NCBI GenBank assembly: GCA_032716605.1
Contig: CM064485.1
Location: 32,837,722-32,901,721, forward strand
From: Paralithodes platypus
Taxonomy: Eukaryota > Arthropoda > Malacostraca > Decapoda > Lithodidae
Direction: 5' to 3'
Length of the DNA stretch: 64,000 nucleotides
The position numbers and the translations under genes are program-made. The notes under the pieces were generated by a model that saw only the letters and a program-made list of their open reading frames with translations, ran no database searches and was not told where the DNA came from. Of this stretch, positions 11,546-21,892 are shown in pieces. Every line of letters begins with the position of its first letter. Positions within the stretch are counted from its first letter, which is position 1.

Positions 11546-11675
11546 GGGTGGATGGGACTCGTTAGCCTTGGTCAGCAACCCATCTAGTGGAGACAACCTT
11601 ATATAAATACGGGTGGATGGGACTCATCAGCCTTGGTCGGTAACCTGTCTAGGGGAGTAAACCTTATACAAATCC
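11546..11675. repeat. 65-bp tandem duplication
   Basis: Two adjacent 65-bp units starting at 11546 and 11611, each beginning GGGTGGATGGGACTC and containing CCTTGGTC and ACCTTATA, about 85% alike. Confidence 0.85.
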
Positions 11676-11689
11676 ATACTGCTTACCTA

Positions 11690-11936
11690 AGGGTGAAGCA
11701 GGTTACTAGATGGACTAGCCACACACCACTGTAGAAAAATAATGCTAAAAATATACATAGAAGGCCTGGGAGTCGGACGAACCCTAAATTGAGTGGTCAA
11801 TCCTGTGAGACCTTCAGTAAACTGGCATGGGTTTTCCCTCTTACAGGGGATCGGTCTGCTTGGGGGCATTTTGTGTATGGCTACCCTCATTAAGGGGAGT
11901 AAGGCGTCCGGCGATAGATAGATAGATAGACTAGTT
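11690..11936 (+). mobile_element. RTE-type LINE 3' end fragment with GATA tail
   Basis: The last ~50 bases (GGCTACCC..., GGCGTCCGGC and then GATA repeats) match the 3' end of the RTE fragment on the minus strand at 16840-17140, which has the same GGCGTCCGGC immediately before its AATA/GATA tail. The upstream part is too decayed to assign with confidence. Confidence 0.55.
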
Positions 11937-11985
11937 TCTCATATTTCCCAATATTTTCCCACCATGCTTAGTAATTGAAGTAACA

Positions 11986-12339
11986 GTGTTAAGAAAGGCA
12001 TGTAGGATTGCTACCATACAAGACAATAGAAAAGACAGGAGAAGCAGCCAACAAGAGAAATGGGAACATACACAAGTTTCCCATACTCTAAAGGAGAATG
12101 GAACAGAGGAGTGCCCCCTGACCTCAGGTCATTCCCGTTCTCTAAGAACCAGGAATTTAGGTCAGTCTTCCAGACTAAGGACGGGAGAACTGGACCAATC
12201 ACCAGCAAGCATTCAAACCACCTCGACCTATCACCAACCTTCATTCGACCAGCAGCCAGACTTACAATATAACAAACACATGTTTGTGCAAATTAAACAT
12301 CAGAGACCAGAATGTTATCGAAACAAGTGGGGATACTAG
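11986..12339 (+). CDS. Hypothetical R1-encoded peptide, copy 1
   Basis: A ~117-codon frame of unknown function at the 5' end of R1. The diverged R1 copy at 63.5-63.15 kb (minus) has the same frame, the same stop position and clearly similar protein: CRIA near the start, GQS in the middle, then HQPSF, QQPDLQY, HMF.QI and HQRPECYR..WGY before the stop. In the last ~38 codons about eleven codon differences are silent and about eight change the residue, which leans toward past selection on the protein. The ATG at 11986 lies slightly outside the shared block, so the start is uncertain; the frame could also be a downstream exon. No family recognised. Confidence 0.45.
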   Translation: MLRKACRIATIQDNRKDRRSSQQEKWEHTQVSHTLKENGTEECPLTSGHSRSLRTRNLGQSSRLRTGELDQSPASIQTTSTYHQPSFDQQPDLQYNKHMFVQIKHQRPECYRNKWGY

Positions 12340-14850
12340 GACCTGCCTTGTAGTACCATTCCGAATAACTATAAGTAATCCGGGGAACATAGAAACTCAC
12401 AGAGATAATTAGTTAAACAAGAATAACCCCTGATTATTATAGAATCACTAAAGTTGCAATTATCTCTGACCTAGACCTCGTAACCACAACGAGGATATTA
12501 AATATAATACTTAAAATAACTATGTACAACCCTATAACCACCATGTATTTTTAGACTAAGTTTTACCTTCGGAAATCACATCACAACCATTCACTATGTC
12601 CTTATAAAATTGAGTTACTATAAGTTAAACCTACAAAATATCTCGAACATAGTCTCACTGAAATTTAGAGAAAGCAAGCACTTCTATGGCAATAATACCA
12701 TCACGGCTGAATAGCACATGGTATATAATTAAGATAGAAGCTGCCTCCCCCTCCCCCCTCGAGACTACAGCCGGACCTGCTGCTGCCAGGACCTTGGATT
12801 CCTGTTCGTGAGAGGCAGATCCCTTTGACGTCCAGCCAGCCGAATCTACGATCCACGTCGGCCAGACTTAAACTCTAACAACTACCCTCCCAAAACCTAC
12901 CCTAAGTGTCTCTAAGTGGCTTACGTTGTGATTATTGATGTGAAGGTAATGTGAAATATGCGAGTATTCCAGAGCTAATTCTTATTTAGATCTGTGCCCA
13001 AGATCGATATTTATTGCGTTATGTATTAATCCTTCAGAACCATATTAACTATTGAGTAGATCTGTGTCCAAGATCTAAGTTTAACTTGTGTCTACTATCT
13101 TATAAATCATAATATGCATACGTTACATACTCGTGTTAACCTAACATCTAGCCGAATACTCACAGATTTTCCTTGTATATGTCCATTCTATTGTGTATGT
13201 ATCAAGTCGAAGTTGAAGTATATATCGTGTATCTATTCACTATTCAAATCCAACAGTTACCTAGAACCTACGCTTAATTTCATATTTAATTAAATTCAGA
13301 CTCTCGTTGCTTTATAAGAGTTATTATTAATTAGAAATCTTAATTTGAATCTAATTACTTCAAATACCCAATTTACGCTTAGTGATCCTGTGCGTCAAAT
13401 TATTAATTTACGAATAACTTATTTTCTTATTCTGTTATGAAATAGATAATTTTGATCCATCTCGTCTAGGAATTCTAGCTTTGTATAGATCTTTTATCTA
13501 ATTATTTCACCATCTCGAATACAACGCCAATTCGTTCTGTATTCCTTATAGGAATCTGTTAACTTGTTCAGAACTCCTTGATACCTTATCAGGTATTTAT
13601 ATCCAAGTGCAACTTCGTTGTGTACGCCATTTTCTACTATTAGTATTATTATAACTATTAGTACACGCTATTTTATTCTACGTTTCTATACCTCCTGCAG
13701 TCAAAATATCAATTGGTTCAGGTTAGGTTATATTCAACATTTAATTCCGAGTCAGTAGATCTATATCATTAAATCTGAATTCCTCGACCCGACCCATGAG
13801 ATTATTATTGCATATATCAGTTAAGTAATTATGTGTTCATAATATAATTTTCTCGCAATAAACTAGATACGTAATTAATTGTAAAAACAATTCAGCTCCC
13901 TTCTCCTTCTTAAATTAAATCACTCCCCCCATTTTCAAGACAAATATTGCATTAACTGCAATAACTATTTTCCACACCTCAGTCTAGCGGATGACCTGTA
14001 GACTTACCTTGCCAGACTTATTTACACGCGGCCTCCTTTCATATTTCTTGGACGCATCTCGTCCCGCGTACTTGAACGATAACTATAGAAATCATTGTGC
14101 GGTTAACCTTATTGTTTAGTAAACAATTCCAGAGTTCATACCATTACTTTTGAGCTTATTTAGAATACTTCACGATAGATACTCAACTCCCATATATATT
14201 ATTATCAGGGGTTTATTCTATGTGTATGTATGTCTATATCTAATTGCATATTTCCAAAATAATATTATCCTTTAACTCAATGTTCATTATTATGTTATTC
14301 AGAGACCTTTGCGTGTTCTAAATGTATTTAATGATTTACTTACTATTCCTTATAATAGTTAAGTTAAGTTTTAACTCACGTTTCAGTTCTAGATATATTC
14401 GTGATTTACATATCAACCGTATTATGACTAAGTATATCTGATTCTCTTGCTATTCGTGATTTACATATCAACTGTATTATGACTAAGTATATCTGATTCT
14501 CTTGCTATTCGTGATTTACATATCAACTGTATTATGACTAAGTATCTGATTCTCTTGCTATTCGTGATTTACATATCAACTGTATTATGACTAAGTATAT
14601 CTGATTCTCTTGCTATTCGTGATTTACATATCAACTGTATTATGACTAAGTATATCTGATTATCTTGCTATTCGTGATTTACATATCAACCGTATTATGA
14701 CTAAGTATATCTGATTCTCTTGCTATTCACAAATAGTAGTAAAGCGAACTTAATGATCTCATTCTATGTCCTTTAATAAATCAGAGTATAGAATTATCCT
14801 TGTGTGTTTATTGTGTTTATTATCACCTGATTGAGTACATAATTGTCAAA
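11990..14850 (+). repeat. Dispersed repeat R1, copy 1 (uncharacterised, ~2.85 kb)
   Basis: Collinear with a minus-strand copy spread over 63.5-43.3 kb. Shared landmarks in order: a short reading frame ending HQRPECYR..WGY, GAGAAAGCAAGCAC, CTCCCCCCTCGAG, CGTCTAGGAATT, ATACAACGCCAATT, CCTTATCAGGTATTT, GTGCAACTTCGTTGTG, GACCCATGAGATTAT, ACTCCCATATATATTATTAT and CCTGATTGAGTAC. It is AT-rich outside the first 350 bases. There are no terminal inverted repeats and no recognised RT, transposase or integrase. It might be a solo LTR (start TGTAGGATTGC, end near ATTGTCA), but I cannot show that. Confidence 0.8.
14398..14725. repeat. 55-bp tandem repeat, six units, inside R1 copy 1
   Basis: Six near-identical units beginning TTCGTGATTTACATATCAAC and containing TATTATGACTAAGTATATCTG. 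The third unit lacks one AT (53 bp). The matching part of R1 copy 2 (43.3-43.6 kb) has no such expansion, so the array arose in this copy or was lost in the other. Confidence 0.95.
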
Positions 14851-14908
14851 GTTTGCTGACATGTTAATTCTTTGTGCTGTAGATGCTAGCAAATATACCG
14901 ACAAATAC

Positions 14909-15263
14909 TTAAGGGGGGGTCACCTGTTTTTGTTTTCTCTTTCTCTCCTTTTCTCTCTTTCTCTGGCTTGTATCCATTCGGCCCATTCAGCCAACTGTTT
15001 TAAGACGTTTATCCCCATCCATGTGTCAATTTCTTCCTGGTTAGCGATAGGGAGCCAGCATTGTATCATGAAACTTGTAAAAATTTACCTTGCTGACAAA
15101 ACAAAATTATATAATTATAAGCTGGCTCGCTACAGCTCGCAAGGAAAATATTGACACCTGGATGGGGATAAATGTCTTAAACAGTAGGCTGAATGGGGCC
15201 GAATGGATACGAGCCAAAGAGTGAGGGAGAGAAAGAGAAAAAAGGTGAGGTGGGCCCCCTTAA
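14909..15263. mobile_element. 355-bp foldback element with ~150-bp inverted ends
   Basis: Begins TTAAGGGGGGGTCACCT and ends GGGCCCCCTTAA. The arms match inward through the CTTTCTCTC block, GTATCCATTCGGCC, ATTCAGCC, TTATCCCCATCC and the GCTCGC motif. TTAA at both edges could be a target duplication or part of the terminus. Related to the complex at 10205-11385. No coding potential. Confidence 0.75.
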
Positions 15264-15592
15264 CAATATGGATAAAAATCTAGGTTAAAGTTCAACTTCT
15301 CTTATACTTTCTCAAAACTAACGAATAATTTATCATCAATTTTGATACCAATACTAGCGTTTACCAATGCAATGATGACACACACATACATATATATATA
15401 CATACATACATTTTCATGGTTAGGATTGGCAACAGTTCTCTGAACTTTCCCCAGCCACATCTTGTTCTGGCGATACTGGCGGCCTCAGACCCAAGTAGCA
15501 AAACTTGTCCACCAATATTGTGTTTAGTTTTGTTCGCCATACTATATAAAAGATATTGACAAACTAGAGAGAGTACAATGAAGAGTAACTAA

Positions 15593-15964
15593 ATGATTCC
15601 CCGACTAAGAAACAAACTGTATGAGGAACGACTAAAGGAGTTAAACCTATTTACCTTGACAAACCGCAGAATAAGAGGGGATCTAATCCAAGTATTTAAA
15701 ATTATCAAAGGCCATGATAACATGGATGCAAGTAAGTACTTCACACTAGATAACTCAAATTACACAAACAATGGTTACAAAATTGTCGGAAAGGCGTTTC
15801 ATTCACATGAAGCAAAGCACTTCTTTTTCAACAGATTGGTCAACTTAAGGAATAAATTGCCTAGAAGTGTTGTACAGTGCCATACAGTCCAAACATTCAA
15901 ATATCGCCTTGACAAATATCTTGCCATGAACCCCCGACTAATAACTGCGTTTGTACCTGAGTAA
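15593..15964 (+). pseudogene. LINE RT C-terminal domain remnant
   Basis: A 123-codon open frame matching the C-terminal tail of CR1-like RTs: YEERLKELNLFTL, RRIRGDLIQVFKI, FFFNRLVNLRNKLP and a final FKYRLDKYLA. The palm domain with the catalytic aspartates lies upstream in intact elements and is missing. The same ending occurs at 1-105 and, inverted, near 7480-7545, so the three belong to related LINEs. Relic, not a working gene. Confidence 0.8.
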
Positions 15965-16069
15965 TGTGACCGTTTCAGTATCGTACATATCGTAGGGTAA
16001 TGTGACCGTTTCAGTATCGTACATATCGTAGGGTAATGTGACCGTTTCAGTATCGTACATACAGTAGTA
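15962..16069. repeat. 36-bp tandem repeat, three units
   Basis: Three units of TAATGTGACCGTTTCAGTAT plus CGTACATATCGTAGGG directly after the LINE stop codon. The last unit diverges at its end. Confidence 0.9.
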
Positions 16070-16439
16070 CTATAATTTAGTTTTCTGATCACAGTCTTTC
16101 TGGAGCTGAAGCCCTTCAGGTGATGGATTTGGCAATATATTTTTTTTTTTTTTTTTACAAGCAGCCAAGTAAGGACCAATAGGTCTGTTGTTGCTTGCCT
16201 TCCTTTGTATTCTTTTGTATCTCCAGTGCCTCATTACCAAAGTGCACACTCTCGAGCCGGTCATTCAACACAAGCTAATCTTTGCATACTATACAATTAC
16301 AAATGTCTTTATTCTAGCACAGGCTTCTTCCTTCACTGAATTGAGTTCGTGCCCACCCCTTTTTTACATACTAAACATTTGTTTTCCTACTATCCACGCC
16401 CGAATCTATTTTACAAAACCTTGGTTTTATTAATATTAA

Positions 16440-17245
16440 AATTTATTCCTGTACTTGCCATGCCCTCTCTCCATCCTCTGAACTTAGTTTTGGCTCCCTT
16501 GTGGAATAAATGTGGAATGGTTCCATTGAGGCATTTGGACAAAATTCAAAATATAGCAATTCGATTAATCAATAATCCTATAATCACGCAGGATCTTCCT
16601 TCATTATTCATACGAAGAGATGTTGCATCCCTTGCATTACTCTACATATATTTTAACAGTAAATGTTCTGAGGAACTTGCTTCAATTATACCACCTCTCC
16701 GCATCTCTCCCCGTAGAATTAGGGCAGCTGGAAACACCCATGAATTCACACTCTCTCCTCCACAATGTAGACATTTCACTTATCAAATTTAATTTATCTC
16801 CAGAACTTCTACTCTGGAATTCACTTCCTTGGAGTTCTATCTATTTATCTATTTATTGCCGGACGCCGTGATCCCCGATGGGGTAGCCACGAACGAAACA
16901 CCCCCATGCACCTCTGTTGCCGGTCAGTCGACACCCCTCCTCCCATCCAGCACCGCCTTCGCTCACTCCATTCTTCTTAACTCCATTCTTCCATCTCTCA
17001 CTCGGTCTAACTCTCCCTCTCTGTCCTTCCACCTCACTCTCGTACACTCTCTCAGTCATTCTTTCGCTTCCCAAACGCTCCACATGGCCGAACCATCTCA
17101 AGATGTTCCTTTTCACACTTTAAAGCACATCTACATCCACACCACACCTCTCCACAATTTACAACACCATAAGTCCAATTGTTACAAACATTTTATTAAT
17201 GAAGGATGCCTTTAGGCACATGGACCTTTTTCGTTTTATTTTTCC
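16440..17245 (+). mobile_element. Jockey-like LINE 3' end, interrupted by an RTE fragment
   Basis: Reading ALRHLDKIQN-like sequence, QDLPSL, RRDVASLAL, CSEELASI and HEFTLSPPQC, this is the C-terminal part of the RT ORF also present at 36774-37217. After GGAATTCACTTCC (about 16835) the sequence switches to an RTE 3' end and resumes at about 17155 with ACAATTTACAA, ending in the shared AGGATGCCTTTAGGCACATG. The intact relative at 36.8-37.2 kb has these two halves joined, so the interruption is a clear nested insertion. Confidence 0.8.
16836..17150 (-). mobile_element. RTE-type LINE 3' end nested in the Jockey-like LINE
   Basis: On the minus strand an 87-codon frame (17116-16853) shows the C-terminal RTE-type pattern ILRWFGHVERL...MTERVYESEVEG followed by RWKNGV, with a stop after GDHGVRQ. 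It ends in GGCGTCCGGC and an AATA/GATA tail. Only the last ~300 bp of the element were inserted, as expected for a 5'-truncated LINE. Confidence 0.8.
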
Positions 17246-18085
17246 TAAATACAACGGGCTGTGATAAGAACTAGGTCATCTGCGTATAGTATTTCCCAAG
17301 TGAGTTCAGTTCTAAAATCTCCAGATAGTTCCTCCAGAACCATAGCAAAGAGGAGAGGGCTTAAGACACAAGCATGGTGGACTCCAAAGAAAACTGTAAC
17401 CTTTCACCCCACTGTCGTTCGTGAGTCCTCGTAAATTTTTATGATCACGTGCACCAGCCACTCCTCTACGCCATGTTTTCTCATAGCCCACAGCACAATA
17501 TCCCTGGGCATCCTATCAAAGGCCTTCTCCAGGTATACCGAAATGCCAAATAAATACCCTCATTGTTCCCTGATTAAATAGCATTGTATGAATATTCCCA
17601 TATTCAAAAAATATGCTACAGGGGGGCAATGCCTAGTGAGTTACATGCTCAATAGGTGACGTTCTGAGAGTGAGGGTCCGAGCCTGGGGGATGAGACTGT
17701 GAAGCACGGAGGCATAGTAGCTTCAGAGATGGAGTTGCTTCGAGCCGTGAAGCTTCGCATGTCTCACTCGCTAGACTGGAGCAAGACCTCACGGGCCTCA
17801 CCGTGTTCAGCGGTAGAGTGTAAAGGCTATCAGCCTATGCCCGAGAGGGAGTAGTTGGAATATAGATCAAAAAATAAAAATAAATACACACACAAGATAC
17901 AGAGCCCTATCTATAAGTAAATATCTATCCTGCAGCTACCTTACTATGAAGATAGCATCTATTGTGCCACATTTTGGCATGAAACTGAACTGCATATCAT
18001 CGATAGAACTTTAATGAATTCCCTGACCATACCTTCAAAGACTGTCAAGAATTTTCATGCTCCTATAATTGCCCCTTATATAAAT
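17230..18085 (-). mobile_element. RTE-type LINE, RT core remnant, split by a SINE
   Basis: Minus-strand pieces read as RT core in order: GNYRSMKIL near 18085, CGTIDAIFIVR near 17940, then past the SINE YLEKAFDRMPRD (motif A region) near 17530, a degraded GVHHACVLSPLLF, and the catalytic WEILYADDLVLI near 17270. Several stops and frameshifts show it is dead. It ends where the Jockey-like 3' end begins. Confidence 0.75.
17558..17877 (-). mobile_element. tRNA-derived SINE with 10-bp target duplication
   Basis: A ~320-bp insertion between two copies of AAATAAATAC (17548-17557 and 17878-17887) inside the RTE RT core; removing it rejoins the RTE reading. On the plus strand an internal part resembles a tRNA head (TGCCTAGTGAGTTA like an A box, GGGTCCGAGCCT like a B box) and the sequence ends in an A-rich tail (AAAAAATAAAA). 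That tail would put the element on the plus strand, so the listed strand is uncertain. Confidence 0.6.
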
Positions 18086-18261
18086 TGCCCATTGCCCATT
18101 GATAGATGTTTACAACTACACTGTTATGCCAAACATCTGGGATTCTCTCTAATGATGGAGTTTATTAGTTCAATGACTAATCTTACCCTATGTCCCTTGA
18201 GGTTATATCCTCCCAACGACAATGCTAGGGAATCTTGCAGCTTTTTCGTCCTTCATTTTAT

Positions 18262-19077
18262 TATTGCGCTGATCTGGGGGGAGGGGGGACCAGAAATGCC
18301 TTTTACTCTTAATATCAATTTCTGCAACATTCTTGGCCTTCTCTCTAACTTCCACTCTGTGGTATACCACCTCTCCTCTGCCAATCCTGCTCTTCTCTTC
18401 CTCACTGAAACCCAGTTGTCTGAGAATACTGACAGCAAACCCTTCTCTGTATCCTCCTACTATCTCTATCCTCAGTTTCATGCCAAAGATGGATGTTGCA
18501 TATATGTGCACAACAGTCTTGCTTACTTTCGTGTTCCTAACTTTGATTCTTCTGAATTCTCAACTCTCTGGCTAAAGTTCTTTTGTCATTCTCAAACTTA
18601 ATATTTCTGCGCTGTTTTCTCTCCCCCAATTCCAATAACTATTCAAAATGCGTTGACTATCTAACTTCTGAAGTGGAACACACTCTATACATCTCTCCTT
18701 TTGCAGAATTCTCCATCTTAGGAGATTTCAATGTTTACCACAGCCAATACCTCTCCTCTCATCTCACTGACCAATCTGGTGAACAAGCCACATCTTTCCT
18801 ATCCTAAATGGCCTAATAGTTATTCCAAAACCCTACTCGTATCCCTGACTGCCTTGGAGGTCGGCCCAACATCCTTGACCTATTTCTAACCTCTAATCCT
18901 TCTACTTACACTGTAAACCTTTTCTCTCCATTGGGCTGCTCTGTTTACAACTTCATCTCTGTTACCTGTCATATCTCTCCAGTACGGCCATCCGATCCTC
19001 CCAGCTGGCGGCGATTGTGACACTTTGGTACTACCGATTGGGAGTCTCTTCGGCAGTACTTCTTTGATTTCCGTGGC
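18262..19077 (+). mobile_element. Jockey-like LINE, 5' endonuclease region remnant
   Basis: Encodes a decayed apurinic-type endonuclease: LFLTETQLSE (family pattern with the catalytic Glu), [19 protein letters not shown], then in other frames [12 protein letters not shown] and TRIPDCLGG. The homologous, better-kept copy is at 30911-31771 on the minus strand. Both copies begin with the same GGGGGGACCAGAAATGC. This one stops abruptly at about 19077, where Gypsy RT sequence begins. Confidence 0.75.
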
Positions 19078-19094
19078 CGGGGACCTCCTCTGTT

Positions 19095-19911
19095 GTGCTT
19101 GTGAAGAAAAAGGACGGTTCCAGCAGATTTTGTGTAGACTGTAGGCAGCTCAATGATGCCGCCATAAAGGACACCACTCCACTACCTAGTATCGACGACT
19201 CGCTAGACTCTCTTCACAGGTTCAAATGGTTCACCACGCTCGATCTACAAGCAGCCTACTGGCAAGTTCCAGAAGGCGAATAACATCAACAAAAAACTGC
19301 TTTCACCATCAGGTTAGGGAACCTGTTTGAGTTCAACGTCCTTCCCTTCAGGCTCTCCACATCCAAGCCACTTTCCCTCGGCCAATGGAGTCTGTACTGA
19401 AAAGTTTGACCTGGGAAATCTGCCTAACCTATCTTGACGACGTGATAGTGTGTGCCAGAACCTAGGACAAGCACCTACAACGTCCTCAAACTGTGTTTGA
19501 CCGCATTAGAAAAGCATGCCTGAAACTAAAACTCACAAAATGCACACTAGCTCGGGAATCAGTGGGATTCCTAGGCCACATCATAGGCCAACCCTGATCC
19601 CAAGAAACTATCTTCCATAACTGCCCATACACCACCAAAAGATGTAAAAGGAGTCAGATCATTCTTAGGACTACAGGCATTAGGCAATAATTTTGTCACC
19701 ATCGCCAAGAAAGAAGAAGCCTTCCGATGGACTCCAGAACGCCACAACACATTCCAAAACCTTAAGGACAAATGTGTAAATGCCCCAACTGTTTCTTTTC
19801 TCGATTACACCCAAACTTTTTCGACTGTACACTGATGTCTCCCTCATCACCATTGGTGCCACCCTAGCACATGATGGCAGAGAACACTTAATAGTGAGTG
19901 CTAGTACCACC
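19095..19911 (+). pseudogene. Gypsy RT to RNase H start, broken
   Basis: The first 62 codons (19095-19280) are open and give the RT fingers/palm entry with LPSIDDSLDSL and TTLDLQAAYWQVP (motif A). Downstream, reading needs several frame changes: SVLKSLTWEICLTYLDDVIV, then CTLARESVGFLGHIIG, then a degraded RNase H start. It ends at a TTAA where the 480-bp MITE inserted. Non-functional. Confidence 0.75.
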
Positions 19912-19915
19912 TTAA

Positions 19916-20395
19916 CACCTTAAGAGCGGGTGGTGGAGTATATTTCACTGTGTCGCCAGCGTTTTTTTTTTTACCATAAATGGCCTTGTTTCCGTGCTCT
20001 TTTTCATGCATAAACAAGAGCCAGAGCGTAATACAATTATGTATCCCTGAAAGGGCGTTAATTAAGCTTTCCAATGACACCTGAACCATCCTTCTACGAT
20101 CACTGGTTGTCTTGCAACGATCGTGCAACCGAAGGGCAAAATCGCTAAAATACGGTCATTTCGTTACATAATTACGTGTGTAGCGAGGGAGGGAGGGTGG
20201 ATGTGTGTGGAATAAATGTCAGTAGGCCCACGGCGGTCGTGGCGAGCGGTCATGAGGCAACCTATGCTCCTCCCGTCGCTCGTCTCTCTCTCAGAGCCAA
20301 TATTGCGCCAAAATTGCACACAGACTCAGGTCAGGCCCCGCTCTTTGGGCTGGTGTTCTCTATGCGGACTAGAGTCGGGCCCCGCTAAATAAGGG
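19916..20395. mobile_element. 480-bp TTAA MITE (piggyBac-like), empty copy
   Basis: Flanked by TTAA at 19912-19915 and 20396-20399. Short inverted ends: CCTTAAGAGCGGG at the left and, read inward from the right, CCTTATTTAGCGGGG. The full length aligns in reverse to the two halves 52137-52388 and 61836-62060 (total ~477 bp), where Gypsy G3 splits the copy. TTAA targets are typical of piggyBac-type elements; no transposase is encoded. Confidence 0.8.
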
Positions 20396-20427
20396 TTAAA
20401 TACCGCCCAGAAGAATATGCAGCCACA

Positions 20428-20982
20428 CCCTTCTTACAGACCTCACACAGAAAGCTTTTGATGGCATCAATTCAGCTAGGCCACCACATAGAACACTTCT
20501 CGTTACAATTGAAAATAGTAAAGCTTTTGATACCATCCCCCACCACAACCTTACAAACAAAATTCTGAACACAAACATGCACATCAACACAAAAAGATGG
20601 CTGGCCAACTTTCTAGCAGGCAGATATATATGCCCATGTAAGATTTGCTGGCCAGTCACCAAACACCAGAAATTTCACAAACAGAGTCCCTCAGGGATCC
20701 GTCTTGTAACCATCTCTTTTCAATCTATACATGTACGACCAACCCATAACCCACTTACCCCAGATACACACATCTTATGCAGATGACATAACACTCGCAT
20801 GTACGTATAGAGACGCAAACAGAGCCGCAAAACTCCTCCAATCGTACCTCAACACACTACACGACTGGCTCATCACAAACAGACTCAAATTAGCCCCAGC
20901 CAAATCTACAGCGACCCTTCTCACAAACTGGACAGTAAAACATAGTCGACACATCCCTCTCTCCACCTTAAACAACATCCCT

Positions 20983-21018
<36 letters not shown>

Positions 21019-21880
21019 CTTTGGTGTAACATACGATACAACCATGTCATTTAAACAACATATTACAAACATAAAAAACAAACTGACACCAAGACTAAAC
21101 GCCCTCAAGTTACCTGCCCACACAACATTTTGACACAATAAATACACTATCAACACAGAATACAAAGAATACATGTGTTCAGTGATGGAATATGCTAGCC
21201 CTGCTTGGGCCTCTAACCTCTCTGAATCACATCACAACACCCTACAGACCATACAGATCATAGCCCTCAAAATAATCACTGGCTGCAAAACTACCACACC
21301 AACAGACCGACTACTCCAGGAAACCAAAGCCCTCAAAATCAATGATCACCTTGATATGAGAGGCACACAGTTCCTCGCCGCAGCTTTCACAAACCAACAT
21401 CACCCACTACACTACATGGCAGAACATCCAAACACACCAATAAATATCAAAACAACACCTAGAACTCGTATCATACACAAATACTGTCTACACCCCCGTC
21501 ATGCCCACCCCCAGCCAGCCTTCAGAAGCATATCCTTACTCAAATCACCCACCGATTCATCCAGTCTTTCAAAGACAATACTCACTGAAGTCCACTGAAG
21601 TCCAGCCCTCAGAAACCCTCCTTTCCCGTGAGGACAGAGTTCACCTGGCTAGACTGCGATGTGGGCGCCATCCGGCCCTTCTAAGTTATCTGAAGAGGCT
21701 GGATGACTCCGGCCACTATCAAACGCATTATGGAAGACTGCATAACACATAATCACTTACGCCAACAACAAAACACACACTCCTTGAGAACTTTGTGGGA
21801 AAACCCAGTCTCGGTCATGTCCTTAGGAGCTTGGGGCTGTTCGGCCAGGCAGCCTAGGGAACGACTACTACTACTACTAC
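20428..21880 (+). mobile_element. Non-LTR retrotransposon fragment with (CTA)n tail and 12-bp TSD
   Basis: Flanked by TATGCAGCCACA at 20416-20427 and 21881-21892; joining the flanks restores Gypsy RNase H reading (EEYAATK..ECLSVIWAL). Contents: RT motif A remnant (NSKAFDTIPHHNL), TSYADDITLAC with the catalytic YADD near 20775, RT C-terminal region, then LARLRCGRHPALLSYLKRLDD and a final LWENPVSVM before a CTACTACTACTAC tail. A CA microsatellite (about 20988-21014) and several frameshifts interrupt it. 5'-truncated and inactive. Confidence 0.85.
21173..21598 (+). pseudogene. LINE RT C-terminal remnant (within 20428-21880)
   Basis: A 141-codon open frame: YASPAWASNLSESHHNTLQ, IALKIITGCKTTTPTDRLL and related sequence typical of the region after the RT palm in Jockey/I-type LINEs. 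The next frame (from about 21600) carries the LARLRCGRHPA segment that usually follows directly, so a frameshift near 21590 separates them. Confidence 0.75.
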
Positions 21881-21892
21881 TATGCAGCCACA

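Larger units (their letters stand above)
15510..16235 (+). mobile_element. CR1-like LINE, 3' fragment
   Basis: The C-terminal end of a non-LTR RT ORF, followed by 3' UTR and a decayed TTTGTAT/TCTTTTGTAT tail like the one at 300-333. The upstream part (about 15510-15592) shows DKLERVQ followed by a stop, so the copy is inactive. The 5' portion is absent. Confidence 0.75.
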
